A stretch of 64,000 nt of DNA, from assembly GCA_020161695.1 (NCBI GenBank), contig JAIUOO010000012.1, forward strand, positions 1 to 64,000, given 5' to 3'. Below are positions 25,542 to 33,077 of this stretch, in pieces. The position numbers and the translations under genes are program-made. The stretch is from Pseudomonadota bacterium. GTDB lineage: Bacteria; Pseudomonadota; Alphaproteobacteria; Rhizobiales; Phreatobacteraceae. Position 1 is the stretch's first letter. The number at the start of each line of letters is the position of its first letter. Below the pieces are notes generated by a model that was not told where the DNA came from, did no database searches, and saw nothing but the letters and a program-made list of their open reading frames with translations.

Positions 25542-27101
25542 ATGCGTCCTCGTGCGTTTTCCGGCCTGTCCCGGGCCGCCCTCATCGTCGCCGCCTCGGC
25601 CCTTGGCGCTGCCTGCAGCTCCGACGTGGCCCGCTTCGACGAGAACCCGTTCCGTTCGCAGCAGGTGGCGAGCGCGCCGCAGCACCGCGAGGTGGCTTCC
25701 GCGCCGGTTCATCGCGTCGAGAGCGCGCCGCTGTCATCGCCTGTCGCTTCCGCGCCGCTGCCGGCGCCGTCCTCCGGCGGTTCGTCGCCGTTCGGGCAGG
25801 GCGCCGATCCCGGCATGACCACCGGCACGGTCACGCAGCGCCAGCCCAGCTTCGGCTCGTCCAGCCCCAATACGCCTGCCGTGCGCCAGATGGCGATGTC
25901 GCAGACGGTCGGTGGCGGATCGGGCCCGGTCGCGAGCGGTCGCGGCTCCTGGTCTGCGGCGGGTGGCACCCAGATCCGCGCGGCGCAGGGCGATACCGCC
26001 GAAGGCCTGTCGCGCCGCTACGGCGTGCCCACGGCGGCGATCGTCCAGGCCAATGGCGGCAACCAGTCGTTCGCCGCCGGCCAGCCCGTGGTCATCCCGA
26101 CCTATTCGCTGACGGCGCCCGCCCAGCAGGCCGCGCCGGTGGCGCAGCCGCAGGTCGCGTCGGCGCCGCCGTCGCGCGGCTCGTCCGATCTCGTCCGGCA
26201 GCCGGCTGCGCCCGCCGCGGCCACCCGCGCCGGCTGGCAGGCCGGCGCCCAGCCCGCCGCCACGAGCCAGCCGGCGCGCCCGGCCCAGCAGGCCGCGCGG
26301 CCGACCTCCCATCAGGTCGCCTCCGGCGAGACCATGATCGGCATTGCGCGCCGCTATGGCCTGACCCGCGACCAGCTCGCCCGCGCCAACAATCTGCAGC
26401 CGACCCAGTCGCTGCGGATCGGCCAGACGCTGCGCCTGCCGGGTGCCGCTCCCGCCGCGACCGCCCAGACCCGTCCCTTGTCGGTCGAGCCCTCCGCGCC
26501 CGCCACCACGGCCACGGCCACGGCCGCGCCGGCCCAGCGCCGCGAGCAGGCTCAGCGCGCCGTGGCGCAGGCCCAGGCGACCCCTGCCGGCCGGCGCGCC
26601 GATCCGGCTCCGACCGCCGCCATTCCGCCGGCGCAGCCGGCTCTCGCCGCCGCCCAGAGCGAGGCCGCCCCGGCGCCTGCTCCGGCACAGGCCGAGGCTC
26701 CGGCTGCCGCACCCGCCACCGCCTCGTCGGCCGAGCCGCAGTTCCGCTGGCCGGCCCGTGGCCGGGTGATCACCGGGTTCCGCGCCGGCACCAATGACGG
26801 CATCAAGCTGTCGGTGCCGCAGGGCACGCCGGTCAAGGCCGCCGAGGATGGCGTGGTCGCCTATGCCGGCAACGAGCTGCGCGGCTATGGCAACCTTGTC
26901 CTGGTGCGCCATTCCAACGGCTACGTCACGGCCTACGCCCACAACAGCGCGATCAATGTCCGGCGCGGCGAACAGGTGCGGCGCGGCCAGACCATCGCGG
27001 CCGCCGGCCAGACCGGCAACGTGTCGTCGCCGCAGATCCATTTCGAGATCCGCCGGGGCGCCACCCCGGTCGATCCGATGACGCTGCTGGGCAGCAACTG
27101 A
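25542..27101 (+). CDS. nlpD: NlpD/EnvC-like LysM lipoprotein with degenerate M23 domain
   Basis: Outer-membrane-type lipoprotein that probably activates cell-wall amidases at division. Lipobox LGAAC places the lipidated Cys at residue 25. Two LysM domains follow: around AAQGDTAEGLSRRYGVPTAA and around ASGETMIGIARRYGLTRD. They are joined by long Ala/Pro/Gln linkers. The C-terminal M23 domain lacks catalytic ligands: the HxGxD motif reads NDGIKL and the final HxH reads QIHFEI. That is the pattern of NlpD, a regulator rather than a peptidase. The ATG was preferred to a GTG four codons earlier. It is followed by a strong terminator. Confidence 0.87.
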   Translation: MRPRAFSGLSRAALIVAASALGAACSSDVARFDENPFRSQQVASAPQHREVASAPVHRVESAPLSSPVASAPLPAPSSGGSSPFGQGADPGMTTGTVTQRQPSFGSSSPNTPAVRQMAMSQTVGGGSGPVASGRGSWSAAGGTQIRAAQGDTAEGLSRRYGVPTAAIVQANGGNQSFAAGQPVVIPTYSLTAPAQQAAPVAQPQVASAPPSRGSSDLVRQPAAPAAATRAGWQAGAQPAATSQPARPAQQAARPTSHQVASGETMIGIARRYGLTRDQLARANNLQPTQSLRIGQTLRLPGAAPAATAQTRPLSVEPSAPATTATATAAPAQRREQAQRAVAQAQATPAGRRADPAPTAAIPPAQPALAAAQSEAAPAPAPAQAEAPAAAPATASSAEPQFRWPARGRVITGFRAGTNDGIKLSVPQGTPVKAAEDGVVAYAGNELRGYGNLVLVRHSNGYVTAYAHNSAINVRRGEQVRRGQTIAAAGQTGNVSSPQIHFEIRRGATPVDPMTLLGSN

Positions 27102-27178
27102 GGAATTGCCGGCCGACAGGCCGGACACGAGTAGTCGATCGGCCCTCTCCTGCGACCTCCAAGGGGCCGGTCATTCAC

Positions 27179-27212
27179 GGGGCGGCACGGCGGTGCCGCC
27201 CCATTCTTTTTT
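27179..27212 (+). terminator. Intrinsic terminator after nlpD
   Basis: Perfect 10-bp stem GGGGCGGCAC / GTGCCGCCCC with a 4-base loop GGCG, then ATTCTTTTTT. A strong rho-independent terminator ending the serS-surE-pcm-nlpD transcription unit. Confidence 0.9.
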
Positions 27213-27247
27213 GAGGCTTAGACAGTGTGAAAAGTCAGGTCCCTTTG

Positions 27248-27339
27248 GTCGTGGTCGGGCTTGGTCCGGCCATCCACGACTTGAAATGGGCAGTTCCTTT
27301 GAGAATGCGTGGATACCCGGCACAAGGCCGGGCATGACG
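27248..27339. repeat. Inverted-repeat element, copy 2 (convergent gap)
   Basis: A ~92-bp imperfect hairpin: GTCGTGGTCGGGCTTGG then CCGGCCATCCACGACTT, a short centre, then GTGGATACCCGG and CAAGGCCGGGCATGACG. It is the same family as the elements at 652, 44264 and 49679. It lies between the nlpD terminator and the convergent DUF815 gene. Confidence 0.8.
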
Positions 27340-27369
27340 TGGTGCGTCGGAGATCTTCCGAATAGCCTC

Positions 27370-28257
27370 TCAGAGCCGGACGCCGAGCCTGCCGGCGAGG
27401 TCCTGCACGAACTGCCAGGCGACGCGGCCTGAGCGCGAACCACGCGTCGTCGCCCATTCCAGCGCCTCGGCCCTGACGGTGTCCTCGTCGGCCTTGAGGC
27501 CGAAATGGTTGGCATAGCCGAAGACCATGGCGAGATACTCGTCCTGGCTGCATTTGTGGAAGCCGAGCCAGAGGCCGAAGCGGTCGGACAGCGACACCTT
27601 CTCCTCGACCGCCTCGCCGGGATTGATCGAGGTCGAACGCTCGTTCTCCATCATGTCGCGCGGCAGGAGGTGTCGGCGGTTGGAGGTCGCGTAGAAGATG
27701 ACATTGTCCGGGCGGCCCTCGATGCCGCCCTCCAGCACCGCCTTCAGCGACTTGTAGGACGTGTCGTTGTTGTCGAAGGACAGGTCGTCGCAGAAGACGA
27801 TGAAGCGGTAGTCGGAGCCGCGCGCCAGAGCCATCAGCTGCGGCAGCGATTCGATGTCCTCGCGGTGAATCTCGACGAGTTTCAGCAGCGCCCGGCCGCC
27901 GCCCGCCACCAGGGCCGTATTGACGGTCGCGTGCGCGGCCTTGACCAGCGAGGACTTGCCCATGCCGCGCGCGCCCCAGAGCAGGGCATTGTTGGCGGGC
28001 AGGCCGTCGGCGAAGCGGCGGGTGTTCTCGATCAGCGTGTCGCGCGCCCGGTCGATGCCGTGGAGCAGGATCATCTCGACGCGATTGACCTTCGGCACGG
28101 GGTCGAGGCGCGGTCCGACTGGGTTCCAGACATAGGCGTCGGCGGCCGCGAAATCGGGTACGGCGGGGGCGGGGGGCGCCAGCCGGTCGAGAGCCGAGGC
28201 GATGCGGGCGAGCGTGCCGGCAATGGTTTCGGCGGCGCGGGCGATATCTTCGGACAC
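27370..28257 (-). CDS. DUF815 AAA-type ATPase
   Basis: Cytosolic P-loop ATPase of the DUF815 family, 295 residues from the chosen GTG. Walker A is LLWGARGMGKSSLVKA (about residues 90-105) and Walker B is FIVFCDDLSFD. The sensor region reads FYATSNRRHLLPRD; ERSTSINPGEAVEEKVSLSDRFGLWLGF is highly typical. The role of the family is not established. Two GTG codons nine and thirty-nine bases further upstream are possible starts. It is divergent from yajC and convergent with the nlpD gene. No other gene is in its transcription unit. Confidence 0.83.
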   Translation of the reverse strand: MSEDIARAAETIAGTLARIASALDRLAPPAPAVPDFAAADAYVWNPVGPRLDPVPKVNRVEMILLHGIDRARDTLIENTRRFADGLPANNALLWGARGMGKSSLVKAAHATVNTALVAGGGRALLKLVEIHREDIESLPQLMALARGSDYRFIVFCDDLSFDNNDTSYKSLKAVLEGGIEGRPDNVIFYATSNRRHLLPRDMMENERSTSINPGEAVEEKVSLSDRFGLWLGFHKCSQDEYLAMVFGYANHFGLKADEDTVRAEALEWATTRGSRSGRVAWQFVQDLAGRLGVRL

Positions 28258-28384
28258 GGTCGGCACTCTCCGGCGGTTGTGCACGACCCCATGCACCAGC
28301 GCGCCGCATGAGGCAATGAGGCCACTGGAAAGATCGCCGCGCGCGGATTACATGGCTGTTTCGCCGGTCACGGCGCGCTTGTCG

Positions 28385-28420
28385 GGCGTCGATTGCATTC
28401 GACGCCTTGCTGGCTATAGT
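28385..28420 (+). promoter_or_regulatory. Promoter of yajC-secDF with palindrome around the -35
   Basis: TTGCAT (28393-28398), a 16-bp spacer and TATAGT (28415-28420) form a good sigma-70-type promoter 75 bp before yajC. The -35 hexamer is exactly the 6-bp spacer of a perfect inverted repeat GGCGTCGA-N6-TCGACGCC (28385-28406). A protein bound there would cover the -35 box. Confidence 0.6.
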
Positions 28421-28495
28421 CCGCGCCAAATTCGGTCCCGGGGCATTCAGGCACCGGGACTTTCCACGTCGAAGCCCTCCCGAAGAGGACCGTTC

Positions 28496-28825
28496 ATGTT
28501 CATCACCCCGGCCTTCGCGCAGACCGGCGCGGGCGGCACCAACGACATCCTGATGTCGCTGCTGCCGTTCATCCTGATCTTCGTCATCATGTATTTCCTG
28601 ATCCTGCGGCCGCAGCAGAAGAAGGTGAAGGATCATCAGACGATGATCGGCGCGCTGCGCCGCGGCGACCAGGTCACCCTGTCGGGCGGCGTCATCGGCC
28701 GCATCACCAAGGTCGTCGACGACACGACCATCGAGCTCGAAATCGCCGACAACGTGCGCATCCGCGCGGCGAAGCAGTTCGTCTCCGAGCTTCGCTCCAA
28801 GAGCGAACCCGCCGACGAGAAGTGA
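28496..28825 (+). CDS. yajC: Sec translocase accessory subunit YajC
   Basis: Small inner-membrane protein of the SecDF-YajC complex. The 109 residues start MFITPAFAQTG, then one membrane helix (LMSLLPFILIFVIMYFLI), the invariant LRPQQKKVKDHQ, and a cytoplasmic beta domain with LRRGDQVTLSGGVIGRITKV. It is 50 bp before secD. The start follows AAGAGGA. The promoter described just upstream most likely drives the whole yajC-secD-secF transcription unit. Confidence 0.93.
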   Translation: MFITPAFAQTGAGGTNDILMSLLPFILIFVIMYFLILRPQQKKVKDHQTMIGALRRGDQVTLSGGVIGRITKVVDDTTIELEIADNVRIRAAKQFVSELRSKSEPADEK

Positions 28826-28875
28826 ATGCCGGCCCCGCGGCCCGGCATGCCGGGCCGCCTGCGAGGATTTGAGCG

Positions 28876-30492
28876 ATGCTGAGCTTCACGCGCTGGAAGG
28901 CGACCCTCATCCTGATGACGGCTTTCGTCGTCATCATGCTGGCGGCGCCCAACGTCCTGCCCCAGTCCTGGGTGGACCGGCTTCCGCGCGCGATGCGCAC
29001 CCACATGACGCTCGGCCTCGACCTCCAGGGCGGCGTCCACCTGCTGCTGCAGGTCGATGCCAACGACGTCCGCCGCGTGCAGCTCGAGAACCTGCGCGAC
29101 GACGTGCGGCGCGTGCTGCGCGACTCGCGCATCCAGGTCCAGGGCCTCGGCTTCCAGGGCAATGCTGTGGTCGCCCGCCTGCGCGAAGGCCAGAACGGCG
29201 ACCTCGCGCTGACCGAGCTGCGCAAGATCCCGCAGATGATCGGCGGCGCGTTCTCGACCTCGGGCCAGTATGATGCCGAGGTCTCGCGTTCGGGCGACAC
29301 GTTCACCGTGACCGCGACGGAAGCCGGCATCCGCGACAAGGTCTCGCGCGCCGTCACCCAGTCGATCGAGGTTATCCGCCGCCGTATCGACGCCACCGGC
29401 ACGACCGAGCCGATCATCCAGCGTCAGGGCCTCGACCGCATCCTGCTGCAGGTGCCGGGCGCGAAGAATCCCGAAGAGATCAAGAAGTTCATCGGCGACG
29501 TCGCCAAGCTGGAATTCCGCCTCGTCGACCAGTCCATGCGGGTGGAGGAGGCGATCGCCTCGCGGCCGCCGGCCGACAGCGTCATCCTCTACGAGGAGGT
29601 CAAGGAGGGGAACCGCGTCGTCCAGCAGGTGCCCTACCTGATCCAGCGCCGCGCCATCGTCACCGGCGAGGACCTGATCGACGCCCAGGCCGCGTTCAAC
29701 GCGCAGCAGGCCGAATGGGTCATCAATTTCCGGTTCAACGCCTCCGGCGGCCGCAAGTTCGCCCAGGCGACGACCGAGAACGTCAACCGGCCCTTCGCCA
29801 TCATCCTCGACAACAAGGTGATCTCGGCCCCCGTCATCCGCGAGCCGATCCTCGGCGGTTCGGGCCAGATTTCCGGCCGGTTCACCGCCGAAAGCTCGGC
29901 GACGCTCGCGCTGCTGCTGCGGGCGGGCGCGCTGCCGGCGCCGCTGACCTTCGTCGAGGAGCGCACCGTCGGCGCATCGCTCGGTCAGGATTCGATCACG
30001 GCCGGCACGAACGCAGCCCTTATCGGCTCGGCCTTCGTCGTCGTCTTCATGTTCGCGACCTACGGGCTGTTCGGCCTGTTCGCCAACATCGCCGTGCTGG
30101 TCAACGTGCTGATGATGTTCGGCCTTCTCAGCCTGATCGGCGCGACGCTGACGCTGCCGGGCATTGCCGGCGTGGTGCTGACCGTCGGCATGGCGGTCGA
30201 TTCCAACGTGCTGATCTTCGAGCGCATACGCGAGGAGGCTCACAGCGGGCGCAGTGTGATGGCCTCCATCGACGGCGGCTTCACCAAGGCGATGGGCACC
30301 ATCATGGATGCCAACATCACCCAGCTGATCACCTCGGTCATCCTGTTCTATCTGGGAACCGGGCCGGTGAAGGGCTTCGCTCTGACGCTGGGCCTCGGCA
30401 TCATCACCACGATGTTCACCGCCATCACCTTCACGCGCTACCTCGTGGTGCTTTGGCTGCGCTGGTTCAAGCCGGTGCGGATTCCGCTCTGA
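28876..30492 (+). CDS. secD: Protein translocase subunit SecD
   Basis: Inner-membrane protein that uses proton motive force to complete export of preproteins on the periplasmic side. The 538 residues begin with one membrane helix (ATLILMTAFVVIMLAAP) and the conserved GLDLQGGVHLLLQVD. A large periplasmic P1 domain follows, and then five C-terminal membrane helices with the SecD signature GMAVDSNVLIFERIREE. The length is normal for alphaproteobacteria. It is followed by secF 20 bp downstream; both are in the same operon with yajC. Confidence 0.95.
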   Translation: MLSFTRWKATLILMTAFVVIMLAAPNVLPQSWVDRLPRAMRTHMTLGLDLQGGVHLLLQVDANDVRRVQLENLRDDVRRVLRDSRIQVQGLGFQGNAVVARLREGQNGDLALTELRKIPQMIGGAFSTSGQYDAEVSRSGDTFTVTATEAGIRDKVSRAVTQSIEVIRRRIDATGTTEPIIQRQGLDRILLQVPGAKNPEEIKKFIGDVAKLEFRLVDQSMRVEEAIASRPPADSVILYEEVKEGNRVVQQVPYLIQRRAIVTGEDLIDAQAAFNAQQAEWVINFRFNASGGRKFAQATTENVNRPFAIILDNKVISAPVIREPILGGSGQISGRFTAESSATLALLLRAGALPAPLTFVEERTVGASLGQDSITAGTNAALIGSAFVVVFMFATYGLFGLFANIAVLVNVLMMFGLLSLIGATLTLPGIAGVVLTVGMAVDSNVLIFERIREEAHSGRSVMASIDGGFTKAMGTIMDANITQLITSVILFYLGTGPVKGFALTLGLGIITTMFTAITFTRYLVVLWLRWFKPVRIPL

Positions 30493-30512
30493 TCGCGACA
30501 GGAGTTTCGACC

Positions 30513-31472
30513 GTGCGCCTGCTGCGGATCATTCCGGACAATACCAAGATCGACTTCATGAGGCTGAGGCCCTACGCCTTCATGCTCTCCATGGCGTTGC
30601 AGATCGTCACCCTCGTCGGCTTCCTCACCTTCGGCCTCGATGTCGGCATCGACTTCAAGGGCGGCACGCTGGTCGAGCTGCAGACCAAGGAGGGAACGGC
30701 CAATGTCGGCGAGCTGCGCACCCGGCTGACCCGCGCCAGTGTCGGCGAGGTCCAGTTGCAGGAGTTCGGCGGGCCGAACCTGGTCCTCGTCCGCTATGGC
30801 GAGCAACCCGGCGGCGAGGAAGGCCAGCAGGCGGCGCTGCGCCGCGTGCGCGCGCTGGTCGATGCGGATTACGAGGTTCGCCGTACCGAGGTCGTCGGCC
30901 CCACCGTCTCGTCCGAACTTGTCCAGATGTCGGTCGTCGGCGTGATCCTGTCGATCTTCGCGGTGCTGGTCTATCTGTGGCTGCGGTTCGAGTGGCAATT
31001 CGCCGTCGGCGCGATGATCGCGACGCTGCACGACGTGACGGCCATGATGACATTCTACGTGGTGACGAGAGCCGATTTCGACATCTCCTCCATCGCCGCG
31101 CTGCTGACTGTCATCGGCTATTCGCTGAACGACACGGTCGTCATCTACGACCGCATCCGGGAAATGATGCGCAAGCACAAGCGGATGGAGGCGACGGAGC
31201 TCCTGAACCTCGCCATCAACTCGACGCTGGCGCGCACGACCATCACCGCGATGACGACGTTCCTCGCGCTGCTCGCGCTGTTCTTCTTCGGCGGCGAGGT
31301 CATCCGCGGCTTCACCTCGTCCATGCTGATCGGCGTCATCGTCGGCACCTATTCGTCGAGCTTCATCGCCGCGCCGATCCTGATCTATCTCGGCCTCAAG
31401 GCCGGCGGCTTCGGGGCGACCTCGTCCGAGGCGACCGAGCCGCAGGCGGCCGAGGCCAAGGCCAAGGCCTGA
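30513..31472 (+). CDS. secF: Protein translocase subunit SecF
   Basis: Partner of SecD in preprotein export, 319 residues. One helix near residues 17-40 is followed by GLDVGIDFKGGTLVELQTK, a short P1 domain, and five helices with the SecF signature IGYSLNDTVVIYDRIREMMRK and ARTTITAMTTFLALLALFFFGG. The GTG start (VRLLRIIPDNTKIDFMRLR) is preceded by AGGAG at a suitable distance and is the usual alphaproteobacterial beginning. Its stop is 2 bp before the Mth938-like gene, so the operon continues. Confidence 0.94.
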   Translation: MRLLRIIPDNTKIDFMRLRPYAFMLSMALQIVTLVGFLTFGLDVGIDFKGGTLVELQTKEGTANVGELRTRLTRASVGEVQLQEFGGPNLVLVRYGEQPGGEEGQQAALRRVRALVDADYEVRRTEVVGPTVSSELVQMSVVGVILSIFAVLVYLWLRFEWQFAVGAMIATLHDVTAMMTFYVVTRADFDISSIAALLTVIGYSLNDTVVIYDRIREMMRKHKRMEATELLNLAINSTLARTTITAMTTFLALLALFFFGGEVIRGFTSSMLIGVIVGTYSSSFIAAPILIYLGLKAGGFGATSSEATEPQAAEAKAKA

Positions 31473-31474
31473 CG

Positions 31475-31873
31475 GTGCCGCGCGGCGAGCCCGTCCGGCA
31501 GCTTCACGACGGCTTCGTTCCCGGCCGCTTCGCCATCGACGCCTATGGCCGGGGCGGATTCCGCTTCGCCGACATGAGCCATCGTGGTGCGATCCTCGCG
31601 CTGCCCTCCGGCGTTCGCCGCTGGCCGGTGGAGGCAGGCGCTGGCCTGACCGCTGCCGATTTCGAGCTGGTTCTCGCGGAAAAGGCCGCCATCGACACGC
31701 TGCTGGTCGGCACCGGAGACGTGCCGCGCCTGCTCGCCGAGGACATCCGCTGGCTTTTGCGCGATGCCGGCATCGGCTTCGACGTGATGGCGACGGGCGC
31801 CGCGGCGCGCACCTACAACATCATGCTGGGCGAGAACCGCCGCGTCGCCGCAGCACTGCTGCCGGTCGACTGA
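31475..31873 (+). CDS. Mth938-like protein, homologue of complex I assembly factor NDUFAF3
   Basis: A 132-residue protein of the Mth938/DUF498 family, whose eukaryotic member NDUFAF3 assists assembly of mitochondrial complex I. Characteristic segments are FAIDAYGRGGFRFADMSHRGAILALP at the start and TLLVGTGDVPRLL in the centre, followed by GIGFDVMATGAAARTYNIML. The GTG start is 2 bp after secF; no ATG is available. Next to it lies the NDUFAF6-like gene. The secDF-NDUFAF3-NDUFAF6 order is known from other alphaproteobacteria and suggests a role in membrane complex assembly here too. Confidence 0.85.
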   Translation: MPRGEPVRQLHDGFVPGRFAIDAYGRGGFRFADMSHRGAILALPSGVRRWPVEAGAGLTAADFELVLAEKAAIDTLLVGTGDVPRLLAEDIRWLLRDAGIGFDVMATGAAARTYNIMLGENRRVAAALLPVD

Positions 31874-31877
31874 CGCC

Positions 31878-32765
31878 ATGCCCCCGGAACGAGCCGAGGC
31901 CCTTGCCGCCGCCTTCGCGCATTGCGAGAGCGCCGTGCGCGAGGCCGACAAGGATCGCTGGCTCGCGGCGCTGTTCGCCCCGGAAGCTATGCGGCCGGAT
32001 CTCAACGCGCTCCATGCGTTCAACATCGAGATCGCCTCGGTGCGCGAGCGCGTGTCCGAGCCGCTGCCCGGCGAGGTTCGCCTGCAATGGTGGCGCGACG
32101 TGCTGACCGGCGAGGGCAGGGGCGACGTCACGGGCCACCCCGTCGCCGCGGCGATCCTCGACGTGATCGGCCGGCGGAACCTCGCGATCAAGCCGTTGGT
32201 CGACCTGATCGATGCGCGGGTCTTCGATCTCTACGACGATCCGATGCCGACGGTGAACGATCTCGAGGGCTATTGCGGGGAAACCTCGTCGGCGCTGATG
32301 CAGATCGCCGCGCTGATCCTCGCCGGGGGCGACGATCCCGGCACCGCCGACCTCGCCGGCCATGCCGGGGCCGCCTATGCGATGACGGGCTTGCTGCGGG
32401 CCTTCCCGCTGCATGCCGCGCGCGGGCAGGTGTTCATTCCCGCGGACATTCTGGCGGATAGCGGCGTGTCGCGCGACGACATCGTCGCCGGTCGGGAAGG
32501 GCCGGGCCTGTCGCGCGCGCTGGACGCGATGCGCGGGCTGGCGGAGGATCACCTGGCGAAGGCGGAGGTGCTGGCCGCCGCCGCCGATCCGCGCACGGTT
32601 GCAGCCTTCCTGCCGATGGCCGCGGCGCGGCTCTATCTCGGCCGGATGGACCGGCTGGCCGCCGCGCCGTTCCGCACGAGCATCGAGGTCGCGCAGTGGC
32701 GCCGGCAATGGGCACTGTGGCGCATGGCCCGCCGTTTCGGGCGGGCCGGCGCGATCAGGCAGTAG
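31878..32765 (+). CDS. Squalene/phytoene synthase-like protein (NDUFAF6 type)
   Basis: A 295-residue isoprenoid-synthase-fold protein. Conserved parts are LNALHAFNIEIASVRERVSE, GEVRLQWWRDVL, LEGYCGETSSALMQIA and DHLAKAEVLAA. The first Asp-rich DxxxD motif of true squalene or phytoene synthases is missing: the position reads AFNIEIASVRERV. This matches the non-catalytic NDUFAF6 branch, involved in respiratory complex I assembly in mitochondria. It is co-transcribed with the Mth938-like gene (4 bp gap), which is the strongest argument against a carotenoid or hopanoid role. Confidence 0.82.
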   Translation: MPPERAEALAAAFAHCESAVREADKDRWLAALFAPEAMRPDLNALHAFNIEIASVRERVSEPLPGEVRLQWWRDVLTGEGRGDVTGHPVAAAILDVIGRRNLAIKPLVDLIDARVFDLYDDPMPTVNDLEGYCGETSSALMQIAALILAGGDDPGTADLAGHAGAAYAMTGLLRAFPLHAARGQVFIPADILADSGVSRDDIVAGREGPGLSRALDAMRGLAEDHLAKAEVLAAAADPRTVAAFLPMAAARLYLGRMDRLAAAPFRTSIEVAQWRRQWALWRMARRFGRAGAIRQ

Positions 32766-32769
32766 CGGA

Positions 32770-32934
32770 TCAGTTGGCTTCGGCCGCCTTGCGGGCGATG
32801 AACTCGATCTCGCCGCGCTGGAAGCCGAGGTCGGCCAGCGAGCGGTCGTCGAGCTGGGCCAGTTCCGCGCGCGTCTTCGAATAGACGACGTAGGACTTGA
32901 TGCGGTCGATGATGGCGTTGAGGAAATAGATCAT
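32770..32934 (-). CDS. DUF1127 small protein
   Basis: A 54-residue protein starting MIYFLNAIIDRIKSYVVYSK, followed by the DUF1127 core ELAQLDDRSLADLGFQRGEI. It is short, basic at the start and has no signal peptide. DUF1127 proteins are abundant in Rhizobiales; some affect small-RNA and phosphate or carbon responses. GGGA lies about 10 bp before the ATG. The stop is 4 bp past the convergent NDUFAF6-like gene. An upstream palindrome may control it. Confidence 0.85.
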   Translation of the reverse strand: MIYFLNAIIDRIKSYVVYSKTRAELAQLDDRSLADLGFQRGEIEFIARKAAEAN

Positions 32935-33004
32935 TTCGGTCGATCCCTTTGAAGGATTCGAGCGTTCTTCCCTGACTGTCTTATGGCCCAGACATAATCC
33001 TCAT

Positions 33005-33018
33005 TTCGCATTTGCGAA
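33005..33018. promoter_or_regulatory. Palindrome upstream of the DUF1127 gene
   Basis: TTCGCA-TT-TGCGAA, 6-bp arms with a 2-bp spacer, about 70 bp before the DUF1127 start in a locally AT-rich stretch. It could be a dimer binding site. The surrounding gap 32935-33077 contains no gene that I can see. Confidence 0.35.
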
Positions 33019-33077
33019 GAAGGAAATTGTGCACTGCACCCATGCGGTGCGGGCATGCCGTCGTTAACGCCCCCGGT

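Noticed and set aside
25734..27128. Glycine/arginine-rich open frame on the minus strand
   Set aside because: Antisense of the low-complexity Ala/Pro/Gln linkers in the NlpD-like gene.
31878..32765. Phytoene or squalene synthase for carotenoid or hopanoid synthesis
   Set aside because: The first Asp-rich motif is missing and the neighbour is an NDUFAF3-like gene, so the complex I assembly branch fits better.
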